Shown here: one piece after another, positions 33,459-45,639 of the stretch
How the letters are laid out: every line of letters starts with the position of its first letter
Position numbering within the stretch: position 1 is the stretch's first letter
Assembly (NCBI GenBank): GCA_030522415.1
Contig: CM060121.1
Span: forward strand, 2,060,976 to 2,124,975
Direction of reading: 5' to 3'
DNA from: Channallabes apus
Lineage: Eukaryota > Chordata > Actinopteri > Siluriformes > Clariidae
Length of the DNA: 64,000 nucleotides
Position numbers and translations under genes: made by a program
Notes under the pieces: model-generated
What the model saw: the letters and a program-made list of their open reading frames with translations, nothing else
Told to the model about the DNA's origin: nothing
Database searches by the model: none

Positions 33459-36400
33459 CTTTTTATTTATTTTATTTATTTATTTTTTATTTTTATTTTT
33501 TGCCTTTCAGGAAGCCAGAGAAACATAGAAGAAGAAAAAAGTAATAAAATATATTATGAACATGTGTATACTGAAGACAGATTTATATCTACATTTCATT
33601 TTGAATCTGTTTGTCGAGTCAGTGTCTGGCTTCATGATGTTAGTAGATTTCATCAGCATGCTGCCAGGCAGGTTTAACGTCATAACCGTTCACGCACACT
33701 TACCAAAGCACTTGTTTTTATCACCACAGATGTGGGATAAGTTGTGAAATCCATGCTCATGATATTTATTTTTTTATCTCTTTTCTTGCAAAGAGTGAAA
33801 TCTGTATGAAAAGTGCATTTAAATCATAAGGGACCCAATAGTGTGACCTGAGGAACACCGGAGATTCAGCTACAGAGGAAAGAAACCATAGCTACTGTAC
33901 AGTGGTTAGCCAGATAATTAAATTAAACCTTTGATGCAATAACAATATGAAAGCTGGTCAATACTTGTCACTAATCTAATTCTGACATTCACCTACTGTA
34001 AGTAACCAAGCATCAAAGATGTGGTGGTGTGTGCTCTAAATACTGTTTTAAACTCAAGATATACAACATGACACATTAATTCTCTATGTAATTTGACATT
34101 TTATCTAGTTAATGAATCTTTTCAAGCAAAATTCATTAATAAATATTGTCATATTAAGTGTATTTACAGCTTAATAATGCTCCATGCTCAAAAAGATAAC
34201 GCCCAAGAAAACGTCTTAATCACTTAACCTCTGATTAGCACTTTAATAAATTTTGATTTAAGATCTGAGCTTAAATTGCATAATATAAATATGGTCCATT
34301 CTGAATTCCATTACGTTCAACTCAATCTCATAACACAGATTTTTCTAACTTATAACATGAAAATGCAAGAAGGAAAATACCCTCTGAACTTGGTGTTCCT
34401 GTTCGTAATTTTGGGAAGTTGTCGTCAACCTGCAAGTTCAACATATGACCATCAACAATAAATAAAATATTAGTTCACTACACTAAGAAGCTTTAAAAAA
34501 CTTTATAACAGCAGAAAATGCAAAAATGAGTTCAAAATACGAGTCATAAATGCACCACATTAACCATACAGGTTGCTTTTTTTGAGAAATTAAATACATC
34601 ATGAGCTATCGTTAGCTGACTAGCTTGTTGCTAATAAAACACATGCTTTCATGTAGGCGTCCATGGAATTTACCACTTTATAGCTTGATCAGGCCAAGTT
34701 TTAAAACTTTCGACTGCATCATAGGAGTCCTGATGAGTCCTTTATCATTACCACAGTCGCTCTTACACTAAGATTATCTACGGAGAAAGGGAGTCAGATT
34801 TGTGTTTAAGCTGTTGTTGCAGCTTTTTCCTGGTATTGAAACCTGACCATTAGGACCATCTCTGGGTGACAGGGCTCGAAGTCCCCGCTGCGGTCTCTAA
34901 GCTCAAATAAAGATATCATGTGGAAAGTTTTCATTGGCGCGGTAATTGGCGGGAAGCGGGTGATCCAGGGCTCCGGTGAGAGCACACAATAAGACACAGC
35001 CAGGTGTAAAAGCAGGTCTAAACCAAGTATCGGAAGAACTACTGACAATGGGAACACATCCCGTAAAGGAAAAGAGCAGGGATTATCGATTTCGCTCCCT
35101 CTCCTGCGGTTTGATGTAATTGGATTCAGTGATATATATCCAGTGTGATTGGAGCTTCGCGGCAGACCCGCGCTCTTGCCTGTACCAAGCTTCCAATCAA
35201 TTCAGCAAGCCGAAACGGGGCTCAGGAGACGCGCGGCCGTAAATCGGCGAGAAACACAGTACCATCGGAATTGAGCTGCTCTGCCAGCTTTATTCATTAA
35301 AATAAAAGGCTCATAATTACAGAGAATCACTTTGCACAGAGGGGTTTCCATCCATCTGCTATTTGGTAAGGCAACCCTTTCATGCATAGTGTCCACACTT
35401 TGGGATATTACACTTAAGGGTGTTTAAGGGGAAATATAAACCCTGTAAGTCATGAATAAGCGGTTGCAGACATGGCGTCAACACAGATGTGTACTGTAAG
35501 TACATATACTGTAGGTACAAAAATAAAAACCGGATAAAAAAAAAGAATAGTGGAAACAACAAGCATTAAAAACAGCAAGAACAAAAAAGTATAACAACAG
35601 CAGTGATAACGTCAACAGACGCATGACAGGGAAGAGTGCAAAACAAGGAACTTAAATAATGAAGCTAATGAGGCCTAAGCAGAAACAGCTGAACAGCAAA
35701 CTGTACGTCTGACATGCTGTCACCTCCTGTCAGGAGTTATACAAGAGGCAAGATTATGGATTAAGAAACGTACAGACAAGTGAGCAAAATATGACAACAA
35801 GAAACATATACTGTACATGGACTGTGGATACATGGCAAAATCCATGCTATACAAATATATTTTTTTCAGTTTTTACCTTTCTTTTACTCATTTACACTTT
35901 ATTTATAATCTGTTCACATCCATACATGATGTGTACTTTATGAATGTTTAAAAATTATTAAATATTGTCAAAAATAAATATGAAATGGAAACCAATGAAT
36001 ATTATTATTATGAATCTCCTTACATGCCTGGCGGGACAAACTAACCGCGACTGCTGGAGCTGGCGATTAATAGTCAGTGTAATTAACAGTACAGGGGTGA
36101 AAGTAGTTTTTAAATCTTAGCGGTACGCTGTAGCCAAAAGGTGAGCAGAAAAAACCATGGCGGTGGTTGACAGTGCTGAGAAATTTACCAGATTTTCTTT
36201 ATATTTCCACTTATTCCACTTTAGAATAATAGAATTTAGAGGCTCCGATGTTCCACACACCTGGTAGTGCACTTGATTAGAGGTTAGAGCGGGATTTGCG
36301 ATTCAGCCTCGTGTTAGAAGCTAGTTAGTTTGGTAGCTCACGTTAGCTGTGAAGAACAGAACAACACGGACGTTTCAGATGTGTTTCGGAACGAAAAGAG

Positions 36401-37004
36401 AAATGTGTTTTTTGAGTTGGTCATTCATGTCGATGCTCTGTATTTAAGAATGGTATGGTTCAGGACATTCTGTCCTACGTTAGCGAATCTGCAGCAGGAT
36501 GAGAGATTTAGCAGACAGAAGTTTCTATCCTGGCCAGTATTGGCTTTTCTATGGGATTGGACCAGGCGGGCTAATTCTTGGTCCCCGCTGGGAGGAGCGT
36601 TGGATGGCCATGATCTTGTTGCCCATTTACTGGTGTATAATCGATAATCAAGGTTATTTGTTTCACCAAATGGTGGTATTAGTGTTTAATTTTAGGTGTT
36701 CTGTGCTTAATAATCATAGGACGTCCAATATTATAGGTGCACATAGATTTATTGCAGTAAAAGACTTTTTTCTTTTGCATTTGGCTCATAAAATAGGGCT
36801 CAGTAGGGCTTCATCTGGGCGTGCTGTTCTTCCTTGGCCCTCCCCTATGTTGACCTAAAAACTCTTGGCACAGCAGAGGGTCGAGCATATCATGGGCTGG
36901 GATCCAGCACCTCTTCTCTATTTTGTAGCTACTGGAGCTTAAATGTAGAATCGTGTCCTTTTATTTTACTGGGGAATGTGTCGGGCATCAACTTCTGCTA
37001 GGGA

Positions 37005-37260
37005 ACCTACACTGTCTGGCCAAAATATTTGTACTCTCTAATACAGTACATTGTTAGAACACCTTTAGCTGTATTAATGATGGAAGAGTCAAATCACTGT
37101 AAAGTATGATTTAAACTTGTAAAGCACATCCCACTTCCAATGAGGTTAAGGACACAGTAGGACTATAACCAGTCTATATTAGTAAATGATTCCTCATGCT
37201 CCCAGAACCACAGTCCTGGAATATGGCAACGTCATCAGGGAAGAAAAACTTAAATATACT
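37005..37260. mobile_element. Tc1-like terminal fragment (weak)
   Basis: It begins CTACACTGTCTGGCCAAAAT, which resembles the terminus of the Tc1 family represented by the fragment at 49682-49978. The rest is diverged with no transposase motif. Confidence 0.45.
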
Positions 37261-37299
37261 GTATAAATATATATGAGGTTAAATAGGTTTGGAGGGATC

Positions 37300-37765
37300 A
37301 CCTTTTTTTTTTTTTCATGGAGCACTGTTTGGAGCCTCTGGCCTCTGTTGTGTTATTCATCTTCCAATCCAGGTACCAAGAAATTGGTCCCACAAACCGT
37401 CAGTCTGGAAGGATACGTATACTGTAGTCTTGGGCAGGATGCACTGCAACTCCTCAATGGTGGTAAGAGTGGGCCAGCTAGTGATATCTAACACTTTGTA
37501 CTGGTCCGTAAGCATCCAGTCTGGCCCAAAAACTTGACCTGGAAAAGGTGGACCTGAAATTTTTTCTCTTTTGAGATAGAGTTGGTGTTTAAGGAGGGAT
37601 AAGAGGCACTTCTTAATATGGACAATATGTGTGAGATTGTCTGAGGAGTAGATCAAGATGTCATCATTGTACTGTATGTGATGATAAACCTCCACAGCAT
37701 ATCCTGCAGCACGATATAGATGAAGCACTGGAACACCGCAGCGACTGAAGATAGCCCATATGGCC
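37300..37765 (-). pseudogene. Ty3/gypsy reverse transcriptase fragment
   Basis: Minus-strand remnant of the RT palm and the connection to RNase H. A YGLSS...VFQCFI block (about 37757-37715) is followed by the active-site region YNDDILIYSS near 37665. Then come HIKKCLLSLLKHQLYLKREK, WMLTDQYKVLDITSWPTLTT and IEELQ. The order matches the RT of fish gypsy elements. The two blocks before and after the YxDD core are in different frames; the break coincides with the TACAGTA heptamer at 37670-37676. It is unrelated in orientation to the plus-strand integrase piece at 29393-29835. Confidence 0.85.
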
Positions 37766-37983
37766 TTACAGGAGACTTGTGGCCAGAGGTGTTGCTAAAT
37801 TAAATTTTCCTGCTTTTCTTTTATCCTTATGTTCTGAAACATTTGGATGCTGCACAGGTTTGTGGAGGCAGTCTGTGACGTCATGGGCGTGTGATAAAAT
37901 GTCTCGCACCTTGATTTATGTCCTTACCCAAAAACCTTTACACACCTTCTCAAGAGCCTTTTCTTCCTCTCTTTATCACACCG

Positions 37984-37985
<2 letters not shown>

Positions 37986-38019
<34 letters not shown>
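37986..38019. repeat. (CT)n microsatellite
   Basis: CT run of about 17 units, 290 bp upstream of the second GluN2 exon. Confidence 0.95.
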
Positions 38020-38022
<3 letters not shown>

Positions 38023-38273
38023 CTGTGTCTCTTCAGACAAAATAGAGAAAAGACAAAATAGTGTCAGTGACAAATGCAGATTTCATGTGATGCTAATAAT
38101 ATCCCAGGCCGATTTTTCATCTTTGCTTGACACGACATCTGATTTCGGTCAGTCTTTAAGTGTCCAACAGTTCATTAATTCCTTCTTTTTTTCCAGCGCT
38201 GCAAATGACCTTCATACATTATTTCCATCATTAATATCAGCAGGACTGAAAGAACAGATATTTCTTTATATCA

Positions 38274-38306
38274 CTAACCTCATAACGGTGTGTGTGTGTG
38301 TGTTAG
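38274..38306 (+). promoter_or_regulatory. 3' splice site of exon 38307 with a TG-repeat tract
   Basis: A good branch-point candidate CTAAC (38274-38278) is followed by (TG)7 at 38289-38302 and TTAG. The usual C/U-rich tract is replaced by a TG dinucleotide repeat. Confidence 0.8.
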
Positions 38307-38421
38307 GTATATGATGAACGTGACGTGGGATGGCCGGGATTTGTCCTTCACCGAGGACGGCTATCAGGAGAATCCCAAACTGGTCGTCATTGTCCTGAAC
38401 AAGGATCGTGAATGGGAGAAG
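38307..38421 (+). CDS. grin2a: NMDA receptor GluN2A-like subunit, next exon (115 bp)
   Basis: Coding exon that follows 20711-21309. It opens with G, completing the split Lys codon AA|G, and reads [20 protein letters not shown], then [18 protein letters not shown], ending on a complete codon before the donor GTAGGA. This is the end of the amino-terminal domain and the start of the linker to the ligand-binding domain. NVT is a candidate N-glycosylation sequon that is also found in mammalian GluN2A. The length of 115 bp equals that of the corresponding human GRIN2A exon as I recall it, and [14 protein letters not shown] is nearly identical to GluN2A. The frame is clean. The next exon, expected to begin with a VGKW-type sequence, is not found in the remaining 25.5 kb. 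Confidence 0.95.
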
Positions 38422-40010
38422 GTAGGATTCTAGTCCATCATTTGTTTAGCCAATTGTAGTTTGTCTTAAGTTTCCTCTAAACTTCTGTCTGATTCCAAGG
38501 ATGTTCTCTACATTCTTAGAGTTCTTTAAGGGTGCACTGGATTCTTATCCTCCAAACATCTGATAAGAAAACTCCTAGAACCTTTAAGGATTCTCCCTAC
38601 AGGCTATTTGTGGAAATTAATCATGGAACCTTAATTTATACAGAGCAGCTTCTTAATTCCTAAAGGAAATTCTGATTCTTTTAGATACAAACCCACATTT
38701 TTGCATCCCCTGGACACTGTGATGGTTCCTCATTCTTCCCTGGTATATTTTTAGCTCTACACAGAAAGCACAGCCCAGAAGAATAATTGGAATGTGGAGC
38801 AACAATAGGAGCGATTGATTTACGGTGTCCAGACCGCAGTTCGGTCGATATCAGTAGGAGGCTTAATTGGAATGATCGGATTTGTACTGAGAAACCGGGC
38901 CGCTTATGACGAGCACGATTTTACACTCCGGTGATCTGAGAGGTCGACGGCTTCATCAGGGACCGATCGGACTTATTTGTATGAGACGGTTACTTTTTAA
39001 TGGCGTAATGTTTGTGTTATGTAATGCCCTCGAGCGGAAACTGCCGCTGCTTTCAGGAGGTATCGATTAGCCGGTTTGTTTGCGGTTAGAGAGCTAGCAT
39101 GATAGCTAGCATTAAGAAACAAGAGTGGTGATATTTAACCTTTAAACACAATTAAAGAGTAAAGTGAATTACTGAGCAGGTCAAAATGTAGTGTGGAATT
39201 GTAGCATCAAAAAGCTGAGAGGATGCTAGTTTTATAGGGTGTGATGTTCAAAATCCTGAACAAACCCATCGTTGTACTGAACCCTTTTTCATTATGTCAA
39301 AGTTTTGTCAAAAGACTTTAGCAGATGATCATTATATGTATCACTTGGTTCCTTTTGGTCCTTCAGGGATCGAATTGACACAAATTCACAGACCACTGAT
39401 CTGTTTGTCTGTCCACCTTGGACTAGCCACAGACGTATATGGATGTCCAGGATCAAGCAGTTCTCACTGAGGGCTGTTGGTTGATCAGTTTTTAAAATTC
39501 AGTTAATTTGTATATGTTTCCAGTAAATAATGCAAACAGGTGTGTACACCAATGTTCTTCACTGAAGTGTGCTGCTGTACTCAGGTACTTACTAATAGTA
39601 TCACTCGTCAGTAGTGTATATACTGTACTGTAGGTTACTGTAGGTGTACTCGAGTCATTTCTATAATTTGGAGTAAATTTTAAAAACAAGTAAAAAAAAG
39701 TACAAAATCAATGTTCTTTCTCAAGAGATCAGTGTGACAAATCTGTTCATTGCAAAGCATAAACATACCCCCCCCCCCCACACCTCCCCCCGCTGAATGA
39801 TTATGTACATACAGTACTGTAGTCGACAATTTCCTTATTTTGGCCCATAATTTCACTGCTAGGATTCACGTGGCTAAGCATTTCTCATTTTCATGAACAG
39901 TTTAACATCATATTGGAGCTAATGATTTTATTTAAATCATACACTGCAATTTTTTTTTTATCTTAGCAAGTGAAAATATCTTGAATATAGTTAAATATAT
40001 CTATAATTCA

Positions 40011-40175
40011 CCGCCAGGGTCCGGGTTCGATTCCCCGGGCAGGCTCGATTCCCGTCTCTGTGTGCATGGAGTTTGCATGTTCTCCGTGCTTGGTGGGTTT
40101 CCTCCGGGTACTCCGGTTTCCTCCCACAGTCCAAAGACATGCAGGTTAGGCTAATTGGCATTCCCAAATTGACCA

Positions 40176-40221
<46 letters not shown>

Positions 40222-40345
40222 TCTGCGATGGATTGGCACGCTGTCCAGGGTGTACCCTGCCTCGTGCCCTGAGTCTCCTGGGATAGGCTCCAGGTCCCGC
40301 GACCCTAAATACAGGATAAAGCGGTATAGAAGATGAATGAATGAT
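40011..40345 (+). mobile_element. HE1/DANA-like SINE (copy 4)
   Basis: It starts just before the B box (GGGTTCGATTCCCC) and continues through all body blocks, a long TG run (40181-40218) and GATGGATTGGCACGCTGTCC to ATAAAGCGGTATAGAAGATG and a GAATGAATGA tail. It is very similar to copy 3, so probably young. Confidence 0.92.
40181..40218. repeat. (TG)n microsatellite inside a SINE
   Basis: About 19 TG units. It is an expansion of the short TG segment present at the same place in other copies of this SINE. Confidence 0.95.
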
Positions 40346-40849
40346 ATCTATAATTCCTTAAAATAAGATTACAAATCTCTAATCTGCAATGTTACTAAAA
40401 CTGCAAGTGAAAAATGTCTTGTTCTATTGGAATAAATTTTTGCTCTTTTTTACTATAATAGTAAAATTATCTGCCAATAGAAAAATTTATTTTTTGCTTG
40501 GAATTTCTAAAAACATTTAAATAGAAATAAGCTTAATAATCTTTGTTGTAAACTTTTTTTATTTTTTTATTTAGATAGGTTTGGCTAGATTCATGAATAT
40601 TTAACTTATTAAGATTTAACTTTTTACAGTGATTAATTGGTATGCTCAATGACAATGAGCTATTATAGATAAAATATATATATAAAAAAATGAAAGAACA
40701 CTTACAATAGTGTCTTTAAAATGTACCCCACAAACTGGACTGAGATCATGTGATGCGGATCAAACAGCACTTGGGCAAAACATGGTTGACAGAACTTTTG
40801 AGGACATTAATAAATTGATGCCGCACCTCACACCTGACCTCGAACCCTC

Positions 40850-41085
40850 AGGGTACTCCAGTTTCCTCCCATAGTCCAAAGACATGCAGATTAGTCTAAT
40901 TGAGTGTTTCCAAATTGCCCATAGTGTGTGTGAGTGAGTGTGTGAGTGCATGTGTGCGCATGTGCCCTGTGATGGACTGGGACCCTGTCCAGGGTGCACC
41001 CTGCCCGAACGCTCCTGGGATAAACTCCAGGCTTCCTGTGACCCTGTACAGGATAACACTATAGAGAATGAATTAATAAATGATA
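40850..41085 (+). mobile_element. HE1/DANA-like SINE (copy 5, 5' truncated, diverged)
   Basis: It starts at GGGTACTCCAGTTTCCTCCC and includes AGTCCAAAGACATGCAGATT, CCCTGTGATGGACTGGGACC, GGGTGCACCCTGCC and a degenerate tail (ACAGGATAACACTATAGAGA). The head is missing. Confidence 0.85.
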
Positions 41086-43444
41086 AAATCAAATTGTTTA
41101 ATCAGTTTTATTGTTGACAGAGCAAAAATGATCATTATGACAATTATTATGCTAAGTGAAGCACAGGATGCACATAATGTTTATTTTGCACATAATGTGA
41201 TATTAGAGCATATTCCCTTAATCCATTAAATTACCAAACTATTTCCCTTAATAGCTCAAATATGATTTTTTCGAGAAACTATTTTGATCAAACCATCATC
41301 AACGGACATGAAATGTACCCCAAATTATAAAATGGCTCACTTCCTTAATGTGATTCTATAATTGTAAGTTTGAGATGTTCAGGAACATGAATATGAAGAT
41401 AGATACAGAATATGCAACAATTCTAGAACTGCTCTCAGAACTGTTTTTGTTTGCACATTCATACTGTAATTTTCAGTTCTAGAATTTGTTAAATCGAATG
41501 CAATCTTTGTCGCTTAAAGTGAGCTTGGGGAATTTAAATTTATTTGTTTCAAATAATTTTAACATGTTAAGGATTTTTAATTAATCACAATAACTTTGAA
41601 AGAATGTTCTTTCCAGAAATTATGCTTGCTCACATTTTTTTGGTTCTATGAAACCACCAGGAACTCAAAAAGCAGGAAACGGATGGTGTCCCAGAGTCCC
41701 ATTAAGAAACCATTAAAAGTTGCATATACTGTAGGGGTCCTGCCACAGAATTCTTCCATATTATAATGGAAATTTAGGTTTTATGGAGGTTCAGTACCAT
41801 TTTTATCCAACAAATATCTCCTAAAAAAACTTCAAACCGGTGTTTTAATTGGTGTCAAGGAGAAAGAACTAAAAGTTGAGTACATGTCAACTACATTTTT
41901 TAAGAAGAAAAACCTGAGCAATTATTTGGAGTTTATATCACACATCAGTTAATGCATACAATGCATAATAAGAGATTTAGAAAGGGAACGTTTAATATTG
42001 AATTCGATGGACAAGTATTTATTTTGATAAATTTTTAACTGGAAAACATGATTTTAATGTCTTACTCATTTTAAAGTGAAATAACAAAACATCACACCCT
42101 CATGGCACTAGTTGGGGTTTGTGTTGTGACCATACAATATTTTACAGATTCTCTATACACAACTGCATTTTCCATCTTTCTTTGATACTTTTACTTTTTT
42201 TTTTTTTTTTTTTACTTATGGTCTTCTCTTCAGCTGTTTTCTGATGCTAAACTGAATCTGCACGAAGGTGAACGTCAAGTCAAGATTGAAGTGTAATAAA
42301 AAAAACGACAACAGATCAGTGAGGAGTCACTTTGTTTCTGTTCCTTTGTAGATATCCTTATAATACTCTAGAAACAAAGGAGCAGCAAATAATTTTACAA
42401 AATGAACAATTGCCTAAAAGTTCTTCTTAACCTCTTTTTTTTTAACTTGGATAGCCTTGTGTGTTTGGATTACCCACAATGCTGTGTGATTACCTGTTTA
42501 CAGTCGCGCCATTGGAGAGTGATGCAGCAGCGCTTTAGTATTTCAGTCTGTCCAGCTTTCATGCACTCTTACTGTATCTCTTACTCTGCTGCATTGCATT
42601 ATGGGACTTTGAGTTTATTAAGTTAAACATCACGCTCATAAATTAAAACGGATGAGAAAAGAATGAGTTCAGTTTTTTTTTAGAAGCTAACAGTGAACCC
42701 TGACCGCGGCAGTCCATCCCCAGATCGGTACGGGTCCCGGCGCCTGAGGAGCCTCAGCTCTATGACAGATGCCGAGATTTTCTGAACGTAATAGGATGTA
42801 ATGCGGCTTGGCACTGCGCTGTGTTGATATTAATCTGACAAAACCGATTCATCAGTGCTGAAGCTCATGATGGAGAAAAAAAAAATCCACTTAGCTCTCC
42901 ATGAAGGACGTTGCTCTGCTAATGCTGCACTAATGCCGCATACATCAAAACACATCAACCCTGTGGGAGACTCAGCGCACTTCTGGGTTTAAGCATAAAC
43001 ATTATACGGATCCCCAGAGTTCTAGATTTTAGTTCACAAACACAATTATTCAAATGATTTACCTCGTTATTTCAATATGCACGATCATATTTTGCTTGTT
43101 AATCACAGCCATAAAGCTTTCTTATTTATAAAATTGTCAATCGCATTGTTGGTTATGAGAAACAATCCAGGAAGTTGGAAATTAAATGCAGGAAATAACA
43201 GTGTATCTGCACAGGGATGCTTTTGAATCGAACCCTTATGTGCTTTAAACAAAAAGTGAAAAAGTCAACTGATTAAAAAAAAAAAAAAAGGATGCTGGAT
43301 GCACAAAAATGACTTGTTTTTATAATTTATTTAAATAATAAATGAATCTTTTCAGAATCAGAAATCATAAAAAAATAAAAAGTAAAAATATGTTAAAATA
43401 TGTGAAAATCATATAAATAATTTACAATTAATTAAAATTTTTAC

Positions 43445-44988
43445 AATAAAAACGCAAATAAAAAAAGAAAGTAGTGATTTTCTAAATTTACTTTGACTTT
43501 GACTTTGTATTTCAATGCAAACAATTTGAACACAAAATATTTCATGTTTTGTCTGGTCAACTTCATTTCATTTGTAAATATACATCATTTCCTGTCATTC
43601 AGACCTGCAACACATTACAAAAAAGGTTGGGACTGGAGCAATTTAGGGCTAGTAATCAGGTAAATTGGTTAAATAATGATGTGATTCCAAACAGGTGATG
43701 TCATCAGGTGATTGTAATTATGATTTGGTACAAAAGCAGCATCCGAGGAAGGCCGAGCCCTTTAGGAGCGAAGATGGGTCAAGGATCACCGGTTTGCCAA
43801 CAAATACGTGACAAAATTATTAAAATGTTTAAAAACAATGTTCCTTAAAAAAAGATGGGAAGACATTTGGATATTTCACCTTCAACAGTGCATAACATAA
43901 TTAAAAGCTTCAAGGAATCTGGAGGAACTTCAGCGCTTAAAGGACGAGGATGCAAGCCTAAGCTGAACAACTGTGATCTCCGATCCCTCAGGCGACACTG
44001 CATGAAGCATCATCATTCATCTACTGTATAAGCGACATCACCACATGGACTCAGGACTACTATGGAAAACCTTTGTCAAGTACCACAATATGTAGTTACA
44101 TCCACAAATGCCGGTTAAAGCTGTACTATGCCAAAAGGAAGTCCTATGTTAACAGTGTCCCGAAGCGCCATCAATCCTCTCTGGGCTCGGAGGCATCTGG
44201 GTTGGACCATCACACAGTGGAAACGTGTACTGTGTCGAGATGAATCAGTATGTCAGGTATTTTTTGGGAGAAATGGACATTGTGTGCTCCAGACCCAAGT
44301 AGAAAAGGATCATCCAGACTGTTACCAGCAACAAGTCCAAAAGTCAGGGTCTGTCATGGTATGGGGTTGGGTCAGTGCCCCCGGCAAAGGTAACTTGCAC
44401 TTCTGTGATGGCAGCATTAATGCTGAAAAGTTCTTAGAGATTTTGGAGCACAATATGCTGCCTTCAAGAAGACATCTTTTCCAGGGACACCCATGCATAT
44501 TTCAACAAGACAATGCAAAACCACATTCTGCACACATGGCTGCGGAGCAAGAGGATACAGGTACTTGACTGGCCTGCTTGCAGTCCCGACCCGTCTCCAA
44601 TAGAGAGTGTCTCTCACGAAGACCCCGTACTGTTGCCCAGCTTTCAGGTGCAATTTTCTCACATTCTTCCTGCAAACACTTCATCACTTGGTGTCTTCAG
44701 GCCCTAAATGTCTTTTTTCAGTGTTGTGAAAAGGCATACAGTAGCAACATTACAAAGTGGTAAATGCTTTACTGTTCCAACTTTTTTTTTTTATGTGGTG
44801 CAAGAACCAAAAAGTTTATTTTTGAAAAAAATACAAATAAAAATCATGAGGAACACATTAAATAATGTGCTGTTGTATTGTCTGCAATGAAATACAAGTC
44901 AAAGTAAATTTAGAAATCACTACTTTATTTTTTTATTTGTGTTTTACATACTGTACTGTCCCAACTTTGTCGGATTTGGGGTTGTGTA
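43445..44988 (+). mobile_element. Decayed Tc1-like element
   Basis: The right end is intact: inverted sequence ending GGATTTGGGGTTGTGTA at 44988, with GTGTTTTACATACTGTACTG inside. The left inverted repeat is recognisable from about 43445 (GCAAATAAAAAAAGAAAGTA and CTAAATTTACTTTGACTTTG), but its outer 35-40 bases are lost or diverged. The transposase inside is broken by stops and frameshifts. Confidence 0.85.
43774..44700 (+). pseudogene. Tc1-like transposase, multiple frame breaks
   Basis: It begins ATGGGTCAAGGATCACC at 43774. The N-terminal helix-turn-helix is readable (MGRHLDISPSTVHNIIKSF) after an in-frame TAA at about 43847. A second break lies at 44022-44028, where TACTGTA introduces a stop and a frameshift. 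The catalytic part is largely preserved: RDES (first Asp, about 44240), FQQDNAKPHSA (second Asp, about 44505) and, after a +1 shift, VLDWPACSPDPSPIE with the catalytic Glu (about 44565-44605). The C-terminus is degenerate. Confidence 0.88.
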
Positions 44989-45639
44989 CATTTCCACACA
45001 GACTTGGTAAACATTTTCAGTAGAGATGGAGAAAAAGAAATATTCTGTACTGTTTTGTGACTGTGTGGTAATTCATGTATCGCCACACCAAAATCCAAAA
45101 TTGGTTTCTTTTTTTCAATTATCTTTTTATTCTATATGTTTTCATTTAAGGTATTAAAATGTTGCAGTTCCTAAATAGTCCTACAGGTGGCGTTCTCAAC
45201 GTTCACACATTGACAGGCAGATGCAAGCAAATTGCTTTTTTATAAAAAAAAACAAAAATCAAACAAACACCTGTTTCAGACTCAGCAAACGTTCTGATAT
45301 TTGTGAAAGGAATACTTTCTGGACATCCGAGGGAACTCTTCAAAGTTTTCTATAAAATCCTAGTGGGATTATTAAGTCAAGAAGCTCTGAGGCAACAGGA
45401 AAAAAAACTCACTAAGCCCAAAGTGTTGCGAGGTTTTTCTTAAAATTGTCAAAATCATCGGCATTCACTAAAACCTTAACACCTTCTGAAACAGACAGCA
45501 ACATGAAATGAAAACTTCAACATTTACAACCTGAACGTTCAGTTTTATTGGCCTATCATTTATTGATATAAAGAAAAGACTGAAAATAACATATGTGATA
45601 TATTTTCCTTATTTTAGCTTTACTGGTTTTATATAATTG

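Noticed and set aside
36330..36858. Overlapping plus-strand frames of 105 and 119 codons
   Set aside because: No recognisable motif, Trp-rich and hydrophobic without codon bias, and in two frames over the same DNA; treated as chance.
37430..37436. Second heptamer in the gypsy RT fragment as a proven scar
   Set aside because: The flanking protein is too diverged at this point to tell whether the five bases are an insertion.
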